Of a stretch of 64,000 nucleotides of DNA, positions 19,501 to 30,460 are shown one piece after another (the first letter of the stretch is position 1; every line of letters starts with the position of its first letter). The notes beneath the pieces were generated by a model. It did no database searches, was not told where the DNA came from, and saw nothing but the letters and a program-made list of their open reading frames with translations. A program made the position numbers and the translations under genes. The stretch comes from Eucalyptus grandis (lineage: Eukaryota > Streptophyta > Magnoliopsida > Myrtales > Myrtaceae): NCBI RefSeq assembly GCF_016545825.1, contig NC_052619.1, positions 34,387,803-34,451,802 on the forward strand, given 5' to 3'.

Positions 19501-21152
19501 CTTTCCAACTAGAATGTGACAATTTCTAGTTGGGACCTTTGATTAATTACACGAAGTCTAATGTATTGAATACAGCACCTAGCTCGGAGATGGAACCAAA
19601 TCACTCATGCTTAAATAAAATTAAGTTCAGTTAAGTTGAATTTGGAGGCTTGAAGAACTGATTTTTGAGTTGGTTTGATTTGCTCACCTGCCAGGTTTGA
19701 TGATCCCACTAACATCTTGAAGGATGGTCGAGTGCTTCTTTCTACTAGGAAGTACATGCAGAAAATTCAAGAAGCCCTTCAAGGGTAAAAAGAAACAAAA
19801 AGAAAAGTAAAGGTTAAATGAAGAAACCAATAAGAACATCCAATCAATTTATTGAATATCATTTTAGTCAGATGATCTTTATTGCAAATTGTTTGACTCA
19901 ATAGTATAGGACTTTGGATATGTGGTCTATATATTGGTGGGATCCCCCCTTCAATAGCTAGCTTCTAGGCTCTAATTCTCCTAAAGTCAATATCAATGGA
20001 TACAAAAGCCATTTGTCTTCTCTCCCAATTGCAAATGAGCGGCATGGGTGGTGACACAAGGATTGTAGTGTTTGCCCGAGACTAGCTAAAGGGCTAGTAC
20101 AAAAGCTAACCCTTTGTGTGTGCTGCGATCGTGGAGCATGGTTGATCGTTATGATCCTAATTGCAAGAGATGGGGCTCAAATATCACATATATGGTATGG
20201 GCTTTGATGCATGGTTTATATGGTCTTAGGCTCTCTTCACCCTTCAATGGATAGCTATCGAGGTGAGAGAGCGAAGGCCATAAAAATCACATATTGAAGT
20301 CCATATCGATGAATTAGGATCCTAACAAAAATGGAGCTGCCATTTTGGCTTTTATATTCCACATTTTTAGGTGGTTGCTAGCTTACCTCTAGAATACTAG
20401 TGCAGAAATTAATGATGGTGGGCAAAGCTCTGCTTCCTTCATAAGCCTCTGCCTCCACTTTCAAATGCTCGAATCTGACTTCAATTGTAGGAAGATTAAT
20501 TCCAACTCTGCAACCAGACTCACCAAAAACCACAAATATTCAAGCCTAAAATAAATAATAAATTAATGAATTACATCTTGACAGTACCTGGACAACTTTA
20601 CCGCGAAAAAGACAAAACATGCATGAATCATGAAGGAACGATTCCCACCACTCTGGACGACAAAATTTAAGGGGCATGATAAGGATTTTTCTTGGTAAAG
20701 ATTTTTCTTGGGAATCAAACAGACTCCATGCCAAGAAACGTGGCAAATTTGGTAAACATTTTCCTTTTTACTCAGAAAACCCACAAACAGAGGTTCCAAA
20801 GACAGAGCAAACAGAGATCGTACCTGTCAATGCGGTTCCGGAGCTTCAGCAAGAAGCCCTCGTTGTCCTCCTCAGTGACCCTCATTAACCTCTCAAGTAA
20901 TCTCTTCCTGTCATGAAAGCCCAGGTTCCAGATATCGATTTGGTTAGCACCGCCGGCGGCCGTCAGAATCCCTTTCTGGAGACGTTTGAAGGTGGGGAGT
21001 TTCTCGAGAGCAGCCCATCTCAGAGCTTCCTCGTCATCCTCATCGCGCGAAGACCTCGAGAACACATCCGCCATCGATGCCTGGTTCCTCCACGAAGTGG
21101 AGCTGGTCGCGCGCAGGCTGTTGCCCGCTCTGTATATATCTCCTCCATCCAT
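13592..21152 (-). pseudogene. Unit C: full-length 24-exon PDR gene with three frame-breaking deletions
   Basis: Exons on the minus strand: 21152-20824, 20507-20387, 19776-19688, 19385-19301, 19206-19047, 18940-18865, 18664-18611, 18529-18439, 18369-18068, 17964-17684, 17600-17284, 17192-17060, 16994-16891, 16797-16635, 16556-16440, 16299-16181, 16052-15720, 15570-15280, 15186-15103, 15017-14884, 14792-14565, 14488-14317, 14214-13960, 13852-13592. An unbroken frame would give about 1442 aa, the usual PDR length. NBD1 has Walker [10 protein letters not shown] and signature [14 protein letters not shown]2 has [21 protein letters not shown] and VVCTIHQPS. Exon 6 is 76 bases against 77 in A and E, exon 10 is 281 against 282, and exon 12 is 133 against 161. 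Each change breaks frame. Most other sites are well preserved, so inactivation looks recent; assembly error is the alternative for the two single-base losses. Confidence 0.88.
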
Positions 21153-21373
21153 GGATGATGATGGTGTCTGCTAAAGCGCTGCTCTTGCTCTGTTTCAAAA
21201 CACAAGAAGTGAAGAAGAAGAAGAAGAAAAAGAAGAAGAGGAGGAGGAGTAGGGAAGTGACAGCGTTTCGTAGCTGATGTGCGCTTGTGTAATTACGTAT
21301 GAAAATTGCTTCTTTGCATCGAGCACATAAGTAAGAGAGGGACGGGGTAGACAGGACAGGCGTGAAAATGGAG

Positions 21374-21381
21374 TTTATATA
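21374..21381 (-). promoter_or_regulatory. TATA box of unit C
   Basis: TATATAAA on the minus strand, about 222 bases upstream of the ATG, implies a 5' UTR of roughly 190 bases. Unit D has a weaker version (TATAAAC around 36709-36716) in the same context. Gene A lacks a clear counterpart. Confidence 0.6.
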
Positions 21382-21850
21382 GAGAGACTGAGCGAGTATT
21401 GGGCCCCAGTGGGAAGGCATCTGGAATTTTCGACTCTATGGAAATTTTCCTGGGTTGGGAAAAAAGAAGCTAAAAATTCATTCTTCATTTCAATATTTAC
21501 GCTTTTTTTTTTTTTCAATTGAACTTCTATATTTTCTATTTATACAATTAAAACCTTTAATTTTCACAAATATTCTAATCGAATCCTTGGACCGCCCAGT
21601 CTACCCAAGCCCAATGGACGTAGCCCTTGGACAACGTCTTAGCGCAACACGCATAAAAAATTTTCAGGGTGGATGTCCATGTGAGAGTCTATATTGGCCA
21701 AAATTCATCCGTATTATACTCATGCTGCCTACATATGCTAAACTTTTCCACATACATCCACATGGAGATTCGCATTTTATCTGTATCACACACGTCAACT
21801 AAATTTAGTTGGGTTTTGTGTTAGAGGGACTTGATTAAATTACTCGTGAA
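21382..21850 (-). promoter_or_regulatory. Upstream region of unit C, conserved with A and D
   Basis: It shares ordered blocks with the upstream regions of A (about 7080-7260) and D (about 36830-37100), including the CCAATGGACGT and GTCCATGTGAGAGTC stretches. The G-box position of gene A reads CCACATGG here. Regulatory role is inferred only from conservation between paralogues. Confidence 0.45.
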
Positions 21851-22187
21851 AGTATACGGATTTGAGTAGAAATTATAAGCAAGAGAAAGAAACAAATCTT
21901 GACCATCCAGTTGGTGCAACAATAAGTTATCAAAGAAGGAAGCAATTTTAATTACGAGGACCCCAATTCCAAAATGGAAAGAGGCAAAAAAAAAAAAACA
22001 CACACACACAAACACACACATAGGCGGAGAATATGAAATATTCATTTCTTGGAAATTTAATTCCAAAATGAAAAAAAAAAAACTCGTTTTTATTTCCTCT
22101 AAATATGAGATTGGAAATGATTGACATATCAAATTATAGAAGTATTTGGTTTTGCCAACATTGACATGATGTTATTGAGTTGTTTTA
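21851..22187. other. Intergenic, low complexity
   Basis: AT-rich, with a short A-run followed by (CA)n at about 21988-22020. It contains a block AAACAAATCTTGACCATCCA that recurs at about 38104-38124 upstream of unit D, so part of it belongs to the duplicated upstream region. Confidence 0.5.
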
Positions 22188-22980
22188 GGCTCCGTTTGGT
22201 AAGCGTTTATGTTTTCTCCCAAATTCTATTTTTTTGTTCCCCAGAACAAAAAAAAAAAAAAAAAAACAGAACTCCGTTTGGTAATGTCAATTAATTTTTT
22301 TATTCCCTGTAATATAAAAGTGGTTAGGGAATGGATTTGGAATAGAAAAAAAAAAGTAACTTTTTATTATCGGGAACAATTTCTAGAAATAATTAATTTT
22401 CTCTTTTCTTTTTTTTTTCTTTTCTTCTTTTCTTCTTCTTTGTTAGCCGCCACCCCCCGCTACTGCTTGTTGTCAACCAACCACCACTGACTGCCACTCC
22501 TCGCTGCTCGCTGGCGAGCCGACCCTAGCAAACAATCGCCAATTGTCGCTGCCAATCGTCGACCGCTACCAACTACTATTGTAAACTGTTGACCGTCATT
22601 GCTCGCTATTGATAGCTGCTATCGCTTGCCATCGCCGCCCGCCACCAATGACCGCCACCGCCGCAACCGCCAACCAATTGACGGCAGTGATTAATGGCAG
22701 CAGGCAGTGACAGCGACCGTTGGCGGCAAGCGACAGTGGGTCGCAATGGGCGACGACGGTAAGGAAGAATAAGAAAAAAATTAAAAGAAATTTTACATTA
22801 CAAAAATATTTGTGAATCATACCGTACTCATTCTTATTCTTTTTTCATTCTGAAAATAGAAATTTTGTGTAGTTACCAAATGCGTTCTTTTACTGAGAAA
22901 TTGTTTCGAAGAATTGAAATAAAAAGAGACGGTTTAAAAAAAAAAAATTCTCCAGAATAGAAGCGTTATCAAACGGACCC
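22188..22980. mobile_element. Tourist/PIF-Harbinger-like non-autonomous element
   Basis: A 793-base segment flanked by a TTA duplication (22185-22187 and 22981-22983). The ends, GGCTCCGTTTGGTAAGCGTTTAT and the reverse complement of AGCGTTATCAAACGGACCC, form imperfect terminal inverted repeats of the Tourist type. The core is GC-rich, made of repeated GCCACCGCC-like units, and no transposase is encoded. A related right-hand end lies at 13145-13300. Confidence 0.75.
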
Positions 22981-24080
22981 TTAATGGCACTAGTGGCTGG
23001 GGAGGTTCTTTGGACAATGGTGCGAAGTGTAGTGCATGTCGTCATCTGCAGATGCATGAACACTTGAAATAGTCCTTGAATTACATCTTCGCATCAGATC
23101 CCTATAGCAAATATCATTTTGGCGTCCTCTAATGTGTTCAACACTTTTAACAATTCATGGCTGCCTTTGATTAGTGTCCACCGACCAAGTAGCGCAAAAA
23201 GGCTTTAGACCTACAATGGTGCATTGATACATCTCAAACTATTCTTATAACTAGTGGAACCATCTATGCTGTTATAGAAAATAATTTGGACTAGAGTAAG
23301 CACAACAAAGATCATATTATATTCTATTGGTGATAAGAAAATTAAAATAAATGGTTAATTAGACTATTTTTGTTTTGTGAAAAATGAATAATTTAGAAAA
23401 TATTTTCCTAAAAATGATTACTTTTATTACTTAAAATAGCTGGTTAATGAAAAATATTTTCATCATCAACAATTATTTTGCCTAAAATATTATCGTGAAT
23501 AATGAAAATATGTTTAATATATTCATTTTGCAAGTGATATAGACGATCATTCTTTAAAAAATATTTTTAAAATCATTTATTTTTCTTAAAAATGTTTTTC
23601 GTGAAGTAAACTGAGCCTTAAACGAATAAAATGGTATCGATGAGACTGAAAAATAGGATGCCTAAGTAATAAAGTTGAAATTAACAACTTAGAACAGGAG
23701 TTCTAAAATAACCATATTAAAGCCAATTTGCCTTGCTAAAGAAGCAAATTAGCTAAGGACAGCACACGTGGTGAGGAAGGTTCCACGGACGAGAGTGCCA
23801 ATCGTCATGCATGACGTCATCTGCAAATACAACAGCACTCCGAGGATCATGTCAGAAACTCGAAAGGTGCTCGGTAAAACTTCCAGAAGGATGCGGAAAA
23901 AAGGACCAGAAATAAAGTCTTTGTGGGAAGCGAAAAAAAGGACCAGAAATAAAGTCTTGATCTGACTTTGACGTTCCTAGCCTTTGCCCCTCAACATGTG
24001 ACGCATTTTGGACAAAGAACGGGAACACTCGTACGACCACGAATTAAAATAACTAAAGCTGAAGGTGGTTGGTTGGCTTA

Positions 24081-24814
24081 GGGCGCGTTTGGTAACGTTT
24101 ACGTTCAAAATTATTCCGGAAAAACAGAAATAGAAAAAAGTGTTTTACATTCTGGGAACAATTTTGACCGAGAAAGATGCGTTTGGTAAATTTGTTCCGG
24201 GAATAAAAATGAATAGAAACACGTTTGGTAAATTTATATTCTTCTTTATTTCTTTTAATTTTAAATATTTTTATTTTATTTTCCTTTTTTCCTTTCTTTT
24301 TTTTTTTTTCTTCTTTCGGCCAGTCGCCGGCCTTCGGCGACCAGCCGACGGGGTCGACAGCCTCGCCTAGCCACGGCGAGGCTCGTCGGCCCCTAGCGAG
24401 CTCGAGCTTGCCCGGCCAAGGCGAGCCGAGCCTCACCGGCGCGGGTGAGGCTCGGCCTTGCCGAATCTAGGCAAGCCCGAGCTCGCCCAACCAAGGCGAG
24501 GCCGAGCCTCGCCAGGGGCCGGTGATGCTCGGCCTCGCCAGGGGCCGGCGACCGGCCAAAGAAAAAAAGAAGAAGAAAAAGAAGAGAGAATAAACAATTT
24601 TTTGTTCAAAAGTGTTTCTTCAAAAGTGTTTCGGAGCAAGAAACAATTTTTTTTTTGTTTCTCATTTCTGTTCTTTTTGTGTTCCGGGAACAAAAATCTG
24701 ATTTTGAACAAAAATGCAAACAAACAAAATTCTGTTCTTTTTTTGTTACCAGGAACAAAAAAACAAAATTTCTGTTCATAAAAAAAAAAAAAAAGAACGA
24801 AAACATGCAGCCCC
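24081..24814. mobile_element. Tourist-like element inserted in the U1 SINE
   Basis: It is flanked by TTA at 24078-24080 and 24815-24817. The left end GGGCGCGTTTGGTAACGTTTACGTTC pairs imperfectly with the right end (reverse complement GGGGCTGCATGTTTTCGTTC). The interior has a GC-rich palindrome-prone core around 24310-24560 and many GTTCC/GGAAC repeats. The U2 SINE at about 39745 shows the uninterrupted site CGCTTAGCTGG, which supports the insertion boundary. No coding capacity. Confidence 0.65.
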
Positions 24815-24960
24815 TTAGCTGTTAAGGATCGAACACTTCGTACCGATTATGCTTAGGTTTGATTCTCACTGATAGTGGTCTCCCGTTAATAAGCTAAATG
24901 CAGGACCAGTATAAGTCCTCAAACTAAGCCAGCAGCATGCCCTTATCTTGAAATGGAGTA
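24815..24960 (+). mobile_element. tRNA-derived SINE, U1 copy
   Basis: It has an A-box-like TTAGCTGTTAAGGATCG and a B-box-like GGTTTGATTCTCAC about 35 bases downstream, with a shared 3' body ending near CTTATCTTGAAATGGAGTAA. It matches the copies at 39731 and 41245. It is not a functional tRNA because no acceptor or anticodon stem can be folded from it. Confidence 0.6.
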
Positions 24961-25927
24961 ATCTACTTTTAGGATAGTATTGCAGAAAATCCCAAACTTG
25001 TATATTTATAATAAATTTATTTCCAAATTAATTTTTCAACCTAAAAAAAAACCATAAATTGATATATATGTGACAATTATTCCCTCAATTAATTTTCATT
25101 AAATTTTTACCATCAAATTACTGAGTTGGATGACATGTAATAGTTAACGAATATATCCATTTGAGGTTTATTAATCCAATTTAAAGAAAAACTAATTGAA
25201 GGTAAATTTATCACAAATATATCAATTTGGAGATTTTGTGGTCAAGAATTTGTTTAGAGTAAATTTGTCATATGTATACAAGTTTAGGATTTTTTGTGGT
25301 CAAAAAATTAATTTTGGATAAATTTGTCAAGAATGTATTAATTTGAAGATTTTAGTGATATTAACCCACTCCCTTTCACCCAAACATTTTGCTACAAAAA
25401 AAAAATGGCTCAAAAGATAATTGTCAATTCTAATAAGATGGTTCATTGACAAATAATCGATTTGGGCTGTCGACCTGTCTAAATTCAATTAGGTTTCAAT
25501 GGGTTTTTCGAGGCAAGATGGTCCATTGACAAATAACTTATTAGACAATGGCAAACTTAGACTTTTAGATTAGGAAGTGCTTGGGCAAGAAAATGAAAGA
25601 CTTACATGAAAATGACGAGTAAAATCATGAGGGAGAAATCTAGAAAATCAATGTGAAAGTTCAACAAAATACAGTTTATCATAAATGAATTTGGCACTAA
25701 ATACCCTTGGACCCACCTCTGCCCATGGAACTTAAGATGGATATGGGGTTCAATCAAACATGTGATCCACTTCTTATGAGTCCTTCACTAAAGTACGATC
25801 ACTATTTTAAAAACTTAAATTTACTTGGATAGTTTTGGAACCCTCAAAAAGAAAATTGATCATAATTAAAAATTGTTCGCCAAACTCTAATTTAATATTT
25901 TGAGACTATTAGATCTTAAAGTTATAA

Positions 25928-26685
25928 GGTTATGTTTGGCAGTTTGGAAAATATCAAGATAAAATAAAATTTATCTTATCTTATGTTTGAGCCTACTTAA
26001 GATAAGATAAAGTCTTAGATATAAGAGAGATATAATTTGAATAAAATTAACCCACGAGAGATGTAAAATAAAGGTGGATAAAATTTCTAATATCCATAAT
26101 AAAAAAAAATTATTTTTCTAAAATAACAAACTTCTTGTATTAATAAAAATTGAAGCCATATTTCAATATGAATAATATTTGAGTTATAATAATAGGAATT
26201 CAAAATAATAAAAAATAAAAATAATTTATCTTTTAATTTAATCTTATTTTTATTTATTTATTCAATTTAATTCTACCATCTAATATAAATTCAATTTATA
26301 ATAATTAAATATATATTTATATTTATTACATATTTTAGGTATATTAGTACAATTTATTATTTAATATAAATTTATTACAGGATGTGAAAGGGAAAAATAA
26401 ATTAACAAGAAAACAATTAAAAAAGAGAGGGGAAAAAAAAAGCAAATAACAATGAAGTAGGTTAGAGTGTCGTGAGAAATTTTTACCATCTTTGTTTTTA
26501 CAACCATTACATTCATTTACACTAATATGCCATTTATACCAAATAATATACATGATATGATATGAATATATATCTAAAATTTTTATAGTGATTCACCAAG
26601 ATAGGAAATAGCAAAATATCTAGATTTCATGTCCTATTCTATCTAGTCTATTCCCGATTAAAAATCCAAACAATCAAATGTAGCC
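25928..26685. mobile_element. Tourist-like element, AT-rich
   Basis: A 758-base segment flanked by TAA (25925-25927 and 26686-26688). The terminal inverted repeats are imperfect: GGTTATGTTTGGCAGTTTGG against GGCTACATTTGATTGTTTGG. The same type of end, GGCTACATTTGG preceded by TAA, recurs at about 37325. The interior is very AT-rich and without a gene. Confidence 0.6.
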
Positions 26686-26688
26686 TAA

Positions 26689-27540
26689 GATGATTTGACA
26701 ATTTTCAAGAACCACAAATCTTTTGAAGCAATGATCATAGCAACGAATTCAAGGCTGTTGATTTTATAACTAATTGTAACATATTGCATGTTTCAGGAGT
26801 CCTATGATGAGCATTGATTAAATTATGGATGCCCCAATGCATTATTTAGCCTGAATTGCAATTTATTCCCAAATTCGTGATGCGATGTAATCTAAAGGTA
26901 TTGAGATGAATTCGGAATCGGATAATTCATCCCCAGCAGCTCCTACACGCAACTATGAGAATAAATTGACAAAAAGCAGGAGTGTACTATTAAAATGGCA
27001 CAACCAGTTTAACCACTAGAGATTTTTAGTTAGAATTTAATTCTCATGCTCAACAAATTTAGTGAACAAATGGGAGATAATTCGAAAGTTCCTGCATTTT
27101 AAGTCATAACTCCAAAACCTAAGATTAAAGCCACGACACCATGTTTGACTCGTAATCAAGTCCCTGCAAACTCTTGAGAGTTGACAAATTTTAAAAAAGC
27201 TTCCCAATTTCCGCCTACCAGGAAGAAAAATCGGGCTCAGGCTCAGCCTTAGGACATGATCTCCACATATTTTATTTTCCTTTTTGTCGAATTACCTGGC
27301 TCGTGTTTAGATTTTGTCGTTTGGTTTCTCTTCTCTAACTTTTTCATACATCTTTGTATTCACAAGCATTAGATGTATAACCATAACCTATCGATAGTTT
27401 GATTTACCTCCTTTGTCTATTTGCTACTATACTATCTTTTGAGTCTGTGGTTTATTTTGTATCACCGATTTTAGGAACTATAGTCTCATTTGTAGTCTCA
27501 ATCTCTAATGTCTCTGAGGTCTACAAAGTCTCCACTTGAA
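26689..27540. other. Intergenic, no supported feature
   Basis: AT-rich sequence without recognisable coding potential. Its end near 27540 grades into the degraded copia remnant. Confidence 0.4.
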
Positions 27541-28260
27541 ATTCCAACTCACTGCTGATACCATGATTTGTTTGGTTTGCGAGTAGTATCTCAAGGCTCC
27601 TCTATCAAAGCATAGCTATCTTGACTAGAAAGCCGAGTGCTATAGGATCAGTGCATTACGATAAATAGCCTTTCACACCATATGCATAACTTAAAAATAC
27701 GTACTTTTTCATCCTCGGCTTAAGCTTTCCATCACCTACATAAGCATATGTAGGCCATTTGAATACTCGTAATTCAAAGTCTTCCACCAGATAGCAGGTA
27801 ATAAAGATCAACTAGTAAGGTAACAGGTCCACTACTTCGGCCTAAAATTTCTTGCCTAGTCTTACATGCACCAAACTCACTCAAGCTAAATTTTGGTTTG
27901 TTTATTTTGCAATTCCATTTGGTTCTGGTATTCTAGGCACTGCATAATGTCTCAGAACACCCCCCTCCTTTCTCTCTCTCTTAATTTGTTTACTTGTTTG
28001 CTTCTTAATCAGTACCTTAAACTCTTGAATAGATTGAATATGTCAAATTTGTGCTTCAAGAAATATACTCATACCTTCTTCAAATTTTCGTTATTGAATG
28101 TTGGCATATATAGGGCACTTCCTTTTGAAAGAACCGTAGATGGGCCCCAAATGTTTGGATGAATGTATTCAATTGGAATTTTGGTCGAATGAATAAATGT
28201 ACTGAATATAACTTGGTGTTGAATCCAAAAAACGCAATACTTACATGAATCCAACTTTCC
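27541..28260 (-). pseudogene. Degraded Ty1-copia integrase remnant
   Basis: Minus-strand translation, across several frames and stops, recovers the order of a copia integrase core: IHPNIWGPS with a following YMPTF stretch near 28160-28100, RHYAVPRIPEPNGIA near 27940, then LRVFKWPTYAYVGDGKLKP and VFLSYAYGVKGY near 27770-27670. Many stops and frameshifts show it is long dead. It is distinct from the copia element at 28791-36090. Confidence 0.65.
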
Positions 28261-28790
28261 TATCTTCTAACCTTCAGCAACCCCCTCTCGCTCAACATTG
28301 TCAAACCCGCCTCGCTTGTGTGTCCCAATCACATATGTCATAACCAAGTCAAGTCTAAGTTTGATTCACCTAATGAAACTCTTGTCACAGTTTTTCGTAG
28401 TATATAATAGAGAGAATTCACTTAGGTGGTTGCTAGCTTAACTCTAGAATATTAGTGCATAAATTAATGACGGTGGGCAAAGCTCCGCTTCCTTCATGAG
28501 CCTTTGCCCCCATGCTCAAATGCTCAAATCTGACTTCAATGGTAGGAATATCAATTCCAACTCTGCAACCAGATTCACCAAAAACCACAATCATTCAAGC
28601 CTAAAATAAATAAATAAATAAATAAATACATCTTGACGGTACCAGAAAAACTTGCTCGGGAAAAAGGCAAAACATGCATGAGTATGAAGGAACGATTCCC
28701 ACCATTCTGGACGACAAAATTTTCACTGGCATGATAAGGATTTTCCTTGGTAAAGATTTTTCTCGGGAATCAAACAGACTCCATGCCAAG

Positions 28791-29266
28791 TGTTGGGAAA
28801 GTCAGATTCCCTGAAATTGGATTTGACACTAAATCGAATCCCTAAACTTATGCAGAAGACGAGCCCGGGAAAAACATGTATCACCGATCCTAAAGCACAC
28901 CACAGAATCGAGCGTACCTTGTTAGCCACAGATTAAACACCAATGCTAAAGATCGAGGAAGAAATTATGATCCCGTTAGATTCAATGATGTCAATTCGTC
29001 TTGAAGGGAAGATGGGTGTTGCCTCTTGCACACTGTTCTTTCTTTTTGGAACATTTTTGAGGGAGAGAGGGAGGAGGAACGTACGTTATACCAAAAGGTG
29101 CGTTCCTCCCTCTTTATTTCCCCTTATATACGTCTCCTCCAAAAAGAAACGTGTCCCTTCATCATATTCTTTCATCCATGTGTCCTAATCTTGTGGGCTG
29201 GGCTTTTACGCCTAACATGGGCGGACGGGCCAACTTAGGCCTATCACAATAATAATAAAACCATCA
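28791..29266 (-). repeat. Copia 3' LTR
   Basis: 476 bases, on the downstream side of the element in its coding sense. It begins TGTTGGGAAAG and ends ACCATCA on the plus strand, matching the other LTR end to end. Confidence 0.93.
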
Positions 29267-30460
29267 TCTCCCACTCGCACATGGTGGGCCGAACATGATC
29301 CTCTTTACCTCTCTTTAACATTTATACCGGTGAATAATCTGTGCGACCAGCATACTTTGAGAGCTCGTTGCCATACATCTGTTAGGAATATATAGCAGCT
29401 CATAATGGGCATCACACTCTGAGTAGATTTAGTATGCAATACCCTAGATTGATCGATCGATCACATTTATATCTCTCTTGATCTCTTTTAAACAATGATA
29501 TATATATATATATATTGTATTCACAATTATGATTGTCCTAAAGACAGTCATAATTGGTTAACTAGTGAATATAAAACTACAATGTGATTCTCCAAATTCG
29601 ATCTTTCTCTTTCCTTCAAACTCTCAATTTCAGTTCAGCTTGCTTTTCTAGAATTGTCCCATTAGATCGAATCAACTTATGACCATTGGCAATATCCTAA
29701 GATAGCAAACACTAAGTAGAAATCTTGAGAATAAGTAAAAGTCATGAGGGCACTAAAATTGAGGAACTCTTTTCCTCAAGAGTCTCACACGGCATAAAAG
29801 TTGAGATCAAACTTTTACCACTCTTATTGGTCGTCTCATGCATACGTAGTATGAAATACGTATTACTGTATTAACTCATTTCCCATGGAGCGTATGTCTA
29901 CTCCTTCAATACCATACAGATGATAGTTCAGACATACCTAATGTCTAACTTGAGTTCACGTATCTACTCATTCACAAAATTCATCAGAACTCACATTTGG
30001 CATCTTAGACAGATAAAGTAAAATATGTGGGGTATTTTACTTTCGGACATAGTAAGTATTATGTCCTCATCTTAACACTCAGTTAAGGCGACTTATGTAT
30101 TTTAAGCTTGAGCTCTCGATTATCACTTAGATAATAAGCTTAAAAATAGTCTCATCTCTATTTATTACACAGTAAATAGAGACGATTACCCGTGTGAGTG
30201 GGCTAATCTTATATCTGTCCGACATACTTTCTCAACTTAAAGTAATGTACTGAGCATTAAGATGCATGTACTGAGCATTAAGATGCATAAAGATCAAACA
30301 AATATTCATATGCATTAATGATGAAAACACAAATTCATCAAATGTGAACACTTAGGGAAATTACAATATTCAGTACATCAGCCTCTACACAATCCTAGAG
30401 ATTTCATATGGCCACAAAAAATATCTCTAGATATTAACTTTGTCATAGGATCTGCTGCCA
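29267..30460 (-). other. Copia region between RNase H remnant and 3' LTR
   Basis: Non-coding, AT-rich part of the retrotransposon. It contains a short (TA)n run at about 29491-29516. No extra gene was seen. Confidence 0.6.

Larger units (their letters stand above)
23140..25900. repeat. Intergenic duplicated block, copy U1 (upstream of unit C)
   Basis: It aligns in order with U2 (about 38160-40444) and U3 (40445-about 41650). Shared landmarks are ACTAGTGGAACCAT, the GCAAATTAGCTA block with adjacent AGCACACG, the CGTCATCTGCAAAT stretch, a SINE, and the AACTTAGACTTTTAGATT region. In U1 the segment GGACCAGAAATAAAGTCTT is itself duplicated (about 23904 and 23939). No gene was recognised inside it. 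Confidence 0.7.

Noticed and set aside
24140..24806. Frames rich in Phe or Lys around the GC-rich core
   Set aside because: They are translations of poly-T/poly-A and of the Tourist-like element.
24815..24900. Possible tRNA gene from A-box and B-box motifs (also 39731, 41245, 50860, 6190)
   Set aside because: No acceptor, anticodon and T-arm cloverleaf can be formed, and copies have SINE bodies and, in two cases, poly(A) tails and target duplications.
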